Notes under the pieces: generated by a model | What the model saw: the letters and a program-made list of their open reading frames with translations, nothing else | What the model was told of the DNA's origin: nothing | The model's database searches: none | Translations under genes and position numbers: made by a program | Source: Candidatus Nomurabacteria bacterium RIFOXYD2_FULL_35_12 | GTDB taxonomy: Bacteria; Patescibacteriota; Minisyncoccia; Phycocordibacterales; UBA9973 | NCBI GenBank assembly: GCA_001786365.1 | Contig: MFWK01000003.1 | Coordinates: 7,751 to 16,653, forward strand | Reading direction: 5' to 3' | DNA length: 8,903 nt | In this document: positions 1 through 5,138 of the stretch, one piece after another | How the letters are laid out: every line of letters starts with the position of its first letter | How positions within the stretch are numbered: position 1 is the first letter of the stretch

Positions 1-1
1 G

Positions 2-625
2 GCAAAAACTTTCGGTGGAGAAAATTCTGGTAAATTTGTAAATGGTGTGCTCGGAGCAGTCTATAAAGAAATAGGTGAACCAGATAAAGAGCACCAGAAG
101 TCATCCAATCATAAGAAAAATCATGCTGATTTAAAAGATCCGGTAGATATTAGTAAATTGCCGATAGAAAAAAAGGGTGGAGCATTGGTATATGCAAAAA
201 AAGATGGAAAAATTTTCTTTGCTTTAGTGCATGATGTTTTTGGATACTGGACCATTTCGAAAGGAAGCATAGAAGATGGAGAAAGTGAAAAAGAGGCTAC
301 AAAAAGAGAAATTAAGGAAGAGATAGGACTTGATATTGAGGTGGAAGAAAAGCTCGGAGCAAATGAATATGTCGCAAGTCATCCAGAAAAAGGAAAGAGC
401 TTGAAAAAAGTTGTTTATTTTCTGGCTTCTAGCGAATATAAAGAACTTGTTTTGGAAAAGTCTGGTGGACTAGATGGCGCAAGGTGGTTTGAGATGACTG
501 AAATTCCAGAGCTTCGTATCTATAATGACATTATTCCACTTATTGCAAAGGCGGTTGAAATTATTAGCTCCGACGTAAAGTCGGAGTCCCGACCTGAAAG
601 CGTCGGGATAAAAAAACCTAAATAA
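2..625 (+). CDS. NusB (C-terminal end) fused to a NUDIX hydrolase, 5' partial
   Basis: The reading frame is open to the left edge, so the true start lies outside; a GTG at 47 is internal. Visible residues 1-17 (AKTFGGENSGKFVNGVL) match the C-terminal helix of transcription antitermination factor NusB (E. coli: AKSFGAEDSHKFVNGVL). A charged linker (about 25-58) leads to a NUDIX domain (about 59-187). The NUDIX box is complete: G88, E94, R102-E103, E106-E107, G109, matching Gx5Ex7REUxEExGU. NUDIX enzymes hydrolyse nucleoside diphosphates linked to another group; the WTISKG segment resembles Ap4A hydrolase or MutT-like members, but the substrate cannot be read from sequence. The NusB part would bind boxA RNA with NusE/S10. 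The last ~18 residues are encoded by a palindromic repeat. The stop is 1 base before rnc, so the two are probably co-transcribed. The domains are clear; whether the NusB part is full length cannot be seen. Confidence 0.88.
   Translation, partial: AKTFGGENSGKFVNGVLGAVYKEIGEPDKEHQKSSNHKKNHADLKDPVDISKLPIEKKGGALVYAKKDGKIFFALVHDVFGYWTISKGSIEDGESEKEATKREIKEEIGLDIEVEEKLGANEYVASHPEKGKSLKKVVYFLASSEYKELVLEKSGGLDGARWFEMTEIPELRIYNDIIPLIAKAVEIISSDVKSESRPESVGIKKPK
568..608 (+). repeat. Palindromic element, diverged copy, inside the NUDIX coding region
   Basis: Two adjacent hairpins. The left one has CTCCGAC/GTCGGAG arms (568-574 and 580-586); the right one has TCCCGAC/GTCGGGA arms (587-593 and 602-608). 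The right half matches the right half of the element in smc (3068-3089), apart from the loop. It is translated as the C-terminal tail of the NUDIX protein and is followed by an A-run, the stop codon and the rnc start at 627. Confidence 0.75.
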
Positions 626-626
626 T

Positions 627-1322
627 ATGATAAATTTTTCAAACTTTGAGAAAAAAACAAAAATAATATTTAAGAATAAAAAACTTTTGGAACAAGCTTT
701 TATTCATCGTTCTTATATAAATGAAAATCCTTCCACAAATCTTTCACACAATGAACGATTGGAATTTTTAGGTGATGCAGTGCTCGAATTGATTGTGACA
801 GATTTTCTTTATAAAAAATATTCTAGTTATACAGAAGGGGAATTGACTGCTTTGCGTTCTGCCCTTGTAAATGCAGTTATTATTTCTGAAATTGCCTCAA
901 ATGTGGGTATGAATGATTATTTACTTTTATCTAAAGGTGAAGCGAAAGACAATGGCAAAGCCAGACAATACATTTTAGCAAATACTTATGAGGCATATAT
1001 TGGCGCTTTGTATTTGGATCAAGGGATAGAGATGGTAGATAAATTTATTCATAAAACTCTTTTACCAAAAACAGAAGAAATAGTCATAAAAAAGCTTTGG
1101 CGTGATGCGAAATCATTGGTGCAAGAAAAGGCGCAAGAATTTGTAAATTTTACACCTGCTTATAAAGTACTCCATGAATCAGGTCCAGACCATGACAAAC
1201 ATTTTACAGTTGGTATTTATTTTGGACCAAATTTAATAGCGGAAGGTAAAGGTCAATCAAAACAAGAAGCAGAACAAAAAGCAGCTGAAGCGGCTTTAAA
1301 AGTAAAAAATTGGCTGGATTAA
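627..1322 (+). CDS. rnc: Ribonuclease III
   Basis: Double-strand-specific endoribonuclease that processes rRNA precursors and structured mRNAs in the cytoplasm. Its 231 residues are the usual length. The N-terminal catalytic domain (about 1-150) has the signature HNERLEFLGD at 41-50, with E43, E46 and D50 aligning to E. coli E38, E41 and D45. A second metal-binding segment, ILANTYEAYIGALYLD (116-131), keeps E122 (E. coli E117) but has N119 where E. coli has D114. The C-terminal dsRNA-binding domain (about 160-228) ends in the typical KQEAEQKAAEAAL helix. The ATG lies 1 base after the upstream stop and 9 bases separate its stop from smc, so it sits within an operon; no clear Shine-Dalgarno is visible. 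The palindromic hairpins ending 19 bases before the start could affect its mRNA (inference). Confidence 0.96.
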   Translation: MINFSNFEKKTKIIFKNKKLLEQAFIHRSYINENPSTNLSHNERLEFLGDAVLELIVTDFLYKKYSSYTEGELTALRSALVNAVIISEIASNVGMNDYLLLSKGEAKDNGKARQYILANTYEAYIGALYLDQGIEMVDKFIHKTLLPKTEEIVIKKLWRDAKSLVQEKAQEFVNFTPAYKVLHESGPDHDKHFTVGIYFGPNLIAEGKGQSKQEAEQKAAEAALKVKNWLD

Positions 1323-1331
1323 AATTATATT

Positions 1332-3497
1332 ATGCGACTCAAAACATTAGAAATAAATGGTTTTAAATCTTTTGCTCAAAAAACTGTTTTGGATTTTGGT
1401 AATCCTGTTGTTTGTGTCGTCGGGCCAAATGGTTCCGGAAAATCAAATGTGGTGGAAGCTATCCGTTATGTTTTGGGTGAGCAGTCGATGAAGTCTATGC
1501 GTGGAAAGTCCGGCCTTGACCTTATTTTCAAAGGGTCAAAGAATCTTTCCAAAGGTTCACATGCTTCGGTTTCAATTTATTTCAATAATCCTGATAAGAT
1601 TTTTAAATTAGATAATGATGGGGGAGAAGATATAAATCTAAATTATGAGACGATTAATATTTCTCGTGAAGTATTTTCAGATGGATTAAATAAATATAGT
1701 TTAAATGGAACAGAAGTCAGATTGAGAGATATTCACAACCTTTTGGCCTCGGTAAATATCGGATCCTCTGGCCACCACATCATTTCGCAAGGTGAAGCGG
1801 ATAGGATTTTGAATGCGAATATGCAGGATAGACGAGAAATGGTGGAAGACGCTCTCGGACTTAAAATTTTTCAATATAAAATAAAAGACAGCACAAGGAA
1901 GTTAGAGCGAACAGAAGAAAATATGAAAGAAGTGACTCTCTTGCGTAGAGAGAATGCTCCACACTTGAATTTTTTAAAGAAACAGGTAGAAAAATTTGAA
2001 AAAGGAAAGATTATGCAGACAGAACTCTCTGTTCTTTACAGAGAATATCTCAAAAAAGAAGATATTTTTATAGATAATGAGAAAAATAATTTATCTACTG
2101 AAAGAAATAAATTAAAAAAAGAACTTGAAAGTATTGTTAGTAAGATATCTGTTACAGAAGGTGATAGCTCAGCTAAAGGTAATAAAAAAATAGATGAATT
2201 GAGGAATGTGGAAGGTAGTTTGAATTCTATTCGTGGCTTAAAAGGTGAAATGGAACGAAAACTCGGAAGAATAGAAGGAATGATTGAAGCGAAACAAAAT
2301 AGAGTAAAAATTTCCGATAGGTGTCCGACTTGTGGAAGAGAATTTGGGGAAATAAGTAAAGAGCAGATAGAAAACAGAGAAAATAATGAAAAAGAATTAC
2401 AAGATTTGAAAAATTCTCAAGTTAGTATTTTGGCAGAAATAAAGGAGATGGAAAATAAAGAAAAAAATTTCGGTAGTCAGATAGAAATACTCAAACAAAT
2501 AATAAATAAAGAAATAGAAACCTTGCGTGATCTAGAACGAGAGAAATTTACTTTGAAAGTTAAGCAACAAGAACTTTCTTCAGCTTTGGAGCTCGTAAAT
2601 ATAAAAGAGGGAAGTTTGAAGGCCAGAAGTGATGCTTTTCTAAATGAAATGAAAGAAGGTGTGGCACTCATTGGTCAAGAGATTTTAGCTTATAAAGATT
2701 TCAAAATTGAAGATAAAAATGGGGAAGAATTTAGTCAAGAAGAATTAAAAAAGAAGATAGAGAGAATAAAGATAAAATTAGAAGATGCTGGACTCGGTAG
2801 TGGAGTAGAAATAATGAAAGAGTTTAAAGAAGTAACAGAGAGAGATGAATTTTTAGCGAAAGAAATGGAGGATTTGACCAAGAGTATTGAATCTTTAAAT
2901 AAACTCATTGCGGACTTGAAAGAAAAGATAGATATAGAATTCAAAGAAGGTGTAAAAAAGATAAATGTGGAATTTCAAGAATTTTTCTCATTGATGTTTG
3001 GTGGTGGTCATGGGTCTCTTTCTATTGTTGCTCCGACAAAAAAGTCCCGACGCCCAGAGGGGTCGGGATCCCGACCGCAAGCGTCGGGAAAAGATTATGA
3101 AGAAGAATATACGGAATTTGAAGATGATGAAGAAATCTTGCCTGAAGGAATAGAAATAAATGTTTCTCTCCCTCATAAAAAAGTAAAAGAGCTTCATGCG
3201 CTCTCCGGTGGGGAAAGGTCCCTTACATCTATCGCTTTACTTTTCGCTATGTCACAAGTCAATCCACCTCCATTTTTGGTGTTAGATGAAACTGATGCTG
3301 CCTTGGATGAAGCAAATTCACGCAAATATGGTGATATGTTAGAGAAACTTTCAAAGCATTCACAGCTTATCGTTGTCACTCACAATAGGGAGACAATGTC
3401 TCGCGCTGGGATGCTCTACGGCGTCACTATTGGCGCAAATGGAGCTTCAAAACTCCTCTCGGTAAAGTTCGAAGAAGCCACCCAGATTGCGAAATAG
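1332..3497 (+). CDS. smc: Short SMC-family ATPase with a zinc-hook motif
   Basis: Chromosome structural-maintenance ATPase, expected to act on DNA as a dimer. Head motifs: Walker A GPNGSGKS (31-38), Q-loop ISQGE (Q153), ABC signature LSGGE (624-628), Walker B FLVLDE (648-653) with SMC-like TDAALDEAN after it, and the switch histidine in THNR (H684). Between the heads lie charged coiled-coil stretches (about 185-325 and 340-545). At 721 residues it is far shorter than a standard bacterial SMC (about 1150-1200). Its centre has CPTCG (C331, C334), the CxxC zinc hook of Rad50/SbcC, and I see no globular hinge. Head sequence favours SMC over SbcC, so this is a mini-SMC with Rad50-like dimerisation. 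Residues ~571-586 come from an inserted palindromic element. The last ~35 codons are more GC-rich than the rest, and the final ten recur at 4709-4738. It follows rnc by 9 bases; no ftsY follows. Confidence 0.9.
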   Translation: MRLKTLEINGFKSFAQKTVLDFGNPVVCVVGPNGSGKSNVVEAIRYVLGEQSMKSMRGKSGLDLIFKGSKNLSKGSHASVSIYFNNPDKIFKLDNDGGEDINLNYETINISREVFSDGLNKYSLNGTEVRLRDIHNLLASVNIGSSGHHIISQGEADRILNANMQDRREMVEDALGLKIFQYKIKDSTRKLERTEENMKEVTLLRRENAPHLNFLKKQVEKFEKGKIMQTELSVLYREYLKKEDIFIDNEKNNLSTERNKLKKELESIVSKISVTEGDSSAKGNKKIDELRNVEGSLNSIRGLKGEMERKLGRIEGMIEAKQNRVKISDRCPTCGREFGEISKEQIENRENNEKELQDLKNSQVSILAEIKEMENKEKNFGSQIEILKQIINKEIETLRDLEREKFTLKVKQQELSSALELVNIKEGSLKARSDAFLNEMKEGVALIGQEILAYKDFKIEDKNGEEFSQEELKKKIERIKIKLEDAGLGSGVEIMKEFKEVTERDEFLAKEMEDLTKSIESLNKLIADLKEKIDIEFKEGVKKINVEFQEFFSLMFGGGHGSLSIVAPTKKSRRPEGSGSRPQASGKDYEEEYTEFEDDEEILPEGIEINVSLPHKKVKELHALSGGERSLTSIALLFAMSQVNPPPFLVLDETDAALDEANSRKYGDMLEKLSKHSQLIVVTHNRETMSRAGMLYGVTIGANGASKLLSVKFEEATQIAK
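3045..3089 (+). repeat. 45-base palindromic element inside smc
   Basis: GC-rich island in AT-rich DNA. Outer arms TCCCGACGC and GCGTCGGGA pair, and the centre GGTCGGGATCCCGACC (3061-3076) is a perfect 16-base palindrome, so the unit can fold as one long hairpin or as two tandem hairpins. It matches the coding-strand copy in rnr (7303-7347) at 42 of 45 positions. It is 45 bases long (15 codons), has no stop in any of six frames, and is translated here as about SRRPEGSGSRPQASG in a linker before the C-terminal ATPase motifs. A-runs flank both sides. Confidence 0.88.
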
Positions 3498-3510
3498 GAT
3501 GTTGAAATAA
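3467..3510 (+). repeat. Direct repeat copy 1: 3' end of smc
   Basis: The last ten smc codons plus about 13 bases beyond the stop recur at 4708-4753. In the coding part the copies differ at three positions: TTC/TTA (Phe/Leu) and two synonymous changes (GCC/GCT, CAG/CAA). After the stop they align with a 2-base indel and a few changes. The two copies bracket the block holding the 104-residue gene and the transposase unit. Confidence 0.75.
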
Positions 3511-3512
3511 CC

Positions 3513-3539
3513 TTGACAGAAAGCCAATATATATATACT
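3513..3539 (+). promoter_or_regulatory. Sigma-70-type promoter for the 104-residue gene
   Basis: A consensus -35 TTGACA (3513-3518) is followed after a 15-base spacer by TATACT (3534-3539), set in an alternating AT tract. Transcription would begin near 3546, giving a short leader with a purine-rich site (AAAGAAAGGA, 3546-3555) before the ATG at 3567. This makes a TTG start at 3513 unlikely, because those bases are the -35 box. The spacer is shorter than the preferred 17. Confidence 0.6.
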
Positions 3540-3566
3540 CATTTTAAAGAAAGGAATGATCTTCTT

Positions 3567-3881
3567 ATGGCAACAGAAGCAAGTTGGGATAAAGACCCTG
3601 AAGATTGGTTAGCTGCGTTTGGTATGCAAGATGTAAGAGCCTTCAGGGATGCACTACGGAGTGGGCCAAATAGTTTCGAACACAGGTTCCTGACTATCAA
3701 TCGTGCTAAAGCAATGATCACGGAGACGATGCAAGATCTGCTCAAGAGTGGCATTGTAGCTCGCAAGGTCGAGCAGTTGAGGTTGCAAGGCAGACTTCCT
3801 CAGAGGATTGTCAAAGCCGAAGCTATCGCAGCTGAAATCGCAGCCGCTAAGGTTGCAACTGGTGGCCAGCAAAACTCCTAA
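3567..3881 (+). CDS. Hypothetical protein, 104 residues, GC-richer than its surroundings
   Basis: I do not recognise this family. The protein starts MATEASWDKDPEDW, is charged and Ala-rich, and looks mostly helical: a possible amphipathic helix near residues 18-32 and a long C-terminal helix (about 65-100) ending in Ala-rich repeats. No signal peptide, membrane segment or Cys/His metal site is visible. The ATG at 3567 was chosen because a purine-rich ribosome site (AAAGAAAGGA) ends 11 bases upstream and a promoter sits just before it; an in-frame TTG at 3513 is the promoter -35 box. Codon choice (CTG, CGC, GCC, GTC) differs clearly from the AT-rich neighbours. Together with its own promoter and possible terminator, and its place between duplicated smc ends, this suggests an acquired, self-contained unit. 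It could be cargo, a small regulator or a toxin/antitoxin-size protein; nothing in the sequence decides this. Confidence 0.65.
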   Translation: MATEASWDKDPEDWLAAFGMQDVRAFRDALRSGPNSFEHRFLTINRAKAMITETMQDLLKSGIVARKVEQLRLQGRLPQRIVKAEAIAAEIAAAKVATGGQQNS

Positions 3882-3913
3882 CAATCAACCAAGACCAGAT
3901 CATCTGGCACACG

Positions 3914-3948
3914 GGCGCACGACCTCAAGTACGGCGCCTTTTCCTTTT
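3914..3948 (+). terminator. Possible intrinsic terminator after the 104-residue gene
   Basis: GGCGC (3914-3918) pairs with GCGCC (3934-3938) across a 15-base loop, followed directly by TTTTCCTTTT. The stem is short and the loop large, so this is a weak candidate. A smaller palindrome, CCAGATCATCTGG, lies just upstream (about 3895-3907). Confidence 0.4.
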
Positions 3949-3970
3949 GTTTAAATTTCACTTTCTCTGT

Positions 3971-3995
3971 CTGTCAAACATCCGATGTTTGACAG
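3971..3995 (+). repeat. REP-like palindrome, left copy
   Basis: A perfect 25-base palindrome with 12-base arms (CTGTCAAACATC and its complement) around a single central C. It is identical to 4684-4708. Its right arm carries TTGACA, which serves as the -35 box of the transposase promoter. Confidence 0.9.
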
Positions 3996-4018
3996 TAATA
4001 TATTGTTTGGGATAAAAT
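3989..4018 (+). promoter_or_regulatory. Transposase promoter with the -35 box inside the palindrome
   Basis: TTGACA (3989-3994, right arm of the palindrome) and TAAAAT (4013-4018) are separated by 18 bases. The predicted transcript start falls at or within a base or two of the ATG at 4025, and no Shine-Dalgarno is present, so the message is probably leaderless. Confidence 0.6.
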
Positions 4019-4024
4019 TAAGTA

Positions 4025-4705
4025 ATGAAAAGAGACAATATTTCAGTAGATGAGTATTATCACATTTTTAATAGGGGAGTTGGTAAAAAGATAATTTTTA
4101 AAGATGATCGAGATCGAATTCGTTTTCTTTTTCTTATTTTATACTTTCAAGCAGAAAATAATTTTCCTCAAATTTCTAGAATTATTTCTCTTTATGTCAA
4201 ACATCGGGTGTTTGACACAGTTGGCGATATAACAAAACATGTAATTTCAAAAAGATTTGTTGAGTTAGCTAGTTTTGCTTTAATGCCAAACCATTTTCAT
4301 TTAATTGTAAAAGAAGTGAAAGAAGGTGGAATGGGAAAATATATGCAAAGAGTTTTGAATTCTTATACAAAATATTTTAATACCCGTTATGGGGTTTCTG
4401 GTCATCTTTTTCAGGGTCCATATAAAGCCGTTCATGTTGAGGATAATGAACAATTGTTGCATCTTTCTGCTTATGTTCATTTGAATCCAAAAAAATTAAA
4501 TGAGTGGCGTAGGAAGGAGGATGATTTTCCATGGTCAAGCTATCAAGATTATGTTAAAGAAAATCGTTGGGGTGAACTTTTGTATAATGACATTATTATC
4601 GGACAGTTTAGAAATATCAAAGAGTATATAGACTTTGTTCAAACAAGTGGAGTAAAAGAAATTAACGATGAGCTCGCATTAGACTGTCAAACATCCGATG
4701 TTTGA
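4025..4705 (+). CDS. REP-associated tyrosine transposase (Y1/HUH, RAYT)
   Basis: Single-strand DNA transposase of the Y1_Tnp (IS200-like) superfamily that cleaves at hairpins next to REP palindromes. The N-terminus YYHIFNRGV (11-19) is typical. The HUH motif is PNHFHLIV (H90, H92), and the candidate nucleophile is Y114 in SYTKYFN (Y117 is the alternative). GHLFQGPYK (126-134) and LSAYVHLNPKKL (147-158) are further family hallmarks. The 226-residue length suits the family. The segment YVKHRVFDT (57-65) is encoded by an internal palindrome copy and looks like an insertion before the ELASFALMPNHFH strand. The last six residues and the TGA stop lie in the right-hand palindrome, so the original C-terminus may have been replaced. 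Its AT-rich composition matches the resident genes, unlike the gene before it. Motifs are intact, so activity is plausible. Confidence 0.93.
   Translation: MKRDNISVDEYYHIFNRGVGKKIIFKDDRDRIRFLFLILYFQAENNFPQISRIISLYVKHRVFDTVGDITKHVISKRFVELASFALMPNHFHLIVKEVKEGGMGKYMQRVLNSYTKYFNTRYGVSGHLFQGPYKAVHVEDNEQLLHLSAYVHLNPKKLNEWRRKEDDFPWSSYQDYVKENRWGELLYNDIIIGQFRNIKEYIDFVQTSGVKEINDELALDCQTSDV
4195..4217 (+). repeat. REP-like palindrome, internal degenerate copy
   Basis: TGTCAAACA (4195-4203) and TGTTTGACA (4209-4217) are perfect inverted arms around TCGGG, with one G-T wobble extending the stem. It differs from the flanking 25-base palindromes at two central positions and is translated in frame as part of the transposase. 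Confidence 0.8.
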
Positions 4706-4708
4706 CAG
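4684..4708 (+). repeat. REP-like palindrome, right copy
   Basis: Identical over 25 bases to 3971-3995. It encodes the last residues of the transposase (CQTSDV) and its TGA stop at 4703-4705, and abuts the remnant of the smc 3' end. Confidence 0.9.
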
Positions 4709-4738
4709 TTAGAAGAAGCTACCCAAATTGCGAAATAG
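4709..4738 (+). pseudogene. Remnant of the smc 3' end (direct repeat copy 2)
   Basis: Read in the appropriate frame it encodes LEEATQIAK followed by TAG; the smc gene at 3468-3497 ends FEEATQIAK and TAG. Two of the three base differences are synonymous third-position changes, so the copies diverged while coding rather than by decay. It begins directly after the right-hand palindrome. Similarity to copy 1 continues past the stop to about 4753. Confidence 0.7.
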
Positions 4739-4745
4739 GGTATGT

Positions 4746-4751
4746 TATAAT
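4746..4751 (+). promoter_or_regulatory. -10 box of a probable leaderless promoter
   Basis: A consensus TATAAT ends 7 bases before the ATG at 4759, placing the transcript start at or next to the start codon. No good -35 box is found at the right spacing, and there is no Shine-Dalgarno. Confidence 0.5.
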
Positions 4752-4758
4752 AAAAAAT

Positions 4759-5136
4759 ATGAATACTGAAACATTTTTAGATCAAACATCTTTAAGGCTT
4801 AGAGCTAAGAGGGAATGGGAGTTGCTTTCTAAATCTTTTACTGAATTATCTCTAGCAGAACTTAAACAAGTAAAAGGAATATTAGAAGGAAGATTGAAAG
4901 ATAATATAAATCTTTCTGAAACTATTGGAAATCTTACTCAGCCAAGAGTAGATTCAGATGGTGATACAGAATATATTTTACCAGATGAAGCAAAATCAAA
5001 AGTAATAGATGAATTGTGTGCTGGTTTAACAAAACTTGAAAAGATGACAGAAAATTATCCATCAGATTTGATAATAATAAATGGACTTATAAGAAAAAAA
5101 CAACAAGAAAATCAAGCTAAAGCCAAAGCTAGATAA
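4759..5136 (+). CDS. Hypothetical protein, 125 residues
   Basis: I do not recognise this family. The ATG at 4759 was preferred to an in-frame TTG at 4702: the latter would run through the palindrome and the smc remnant in the wrong frame, while a TATAAT sits just before 4759. The protein (start MNTETFLDQTSLRLRAK) is charged and largely helical, with a likely coiled-coil or helical-hairpin character (about 18-50 and 78-122) and a polar middle containing DSDGDTEYILPDE (72-84). The C-terminus is lysine/glutamine-rich (KKQQENQAKAKAR). There is no signal peptide or membrane segment, so it is probably cytoplasmic. Its stop is 2 bases from the convergent dacA-capA stop. Composition matches the resident genes, so it was probably the original neighbour of smc before the block came in. 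Confidence 0.7.
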   Translation: MNTETFLDQTSLRLRAKREWELLSKSFTELSLAELKQVKGILEGRLKDNINLSETIGNLTQPRVDSDGDTEYILPDEAKSKVIDELCAGLTKLEKMTENYPSDLIIINGLIRKKQQENQAKAKAR

Positions 5137-5138
5137 TT

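Larger units (their letters stand above)
3971..4708 (+). mobile_element. RAYT unit: Y1 transposase gene bounded by identical 25-base palindromes
   Basis: The unit consists of a palindrome (3971-3995), the transposase gene (4025-4705) and a second identical palindrome (4684-4708) that overlaps the end of the gene. A third, degenerate copy lies inside the gene (4195-4217). This is the expected layout of a REP-associated tyrosine transposase with its cognate hairpins. HUH enzymes of this kind do not make target-site duplications; the repeat of the smc end around the larger block therefore needs another explanation. Confidence 0.75.

Noticed and set aside
3513..3566. TTG start at 3513 giving a 122-residue form of the GC-rich gene
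   Set aside because: The TTG belongs to a consensus -35 box with a -10 box after it, so this stretch is promoter; the ATG at 3567 has a purine-rich ribosome site.
3971..4708. Three similar palindromes as a CRISPR array
   Set aside because: Spacing is irregular (about 200 and 470 bases), the intervals are coding sequence, and no cas gene is present.
4702..4758. TTG start at 4702 extending the 125-residue gene by 19 residues
   Set aside because: The extension would run through the palindrome and the smc remnant in a different frame, and a TATAAT box directly precedes the ATG at 4759.
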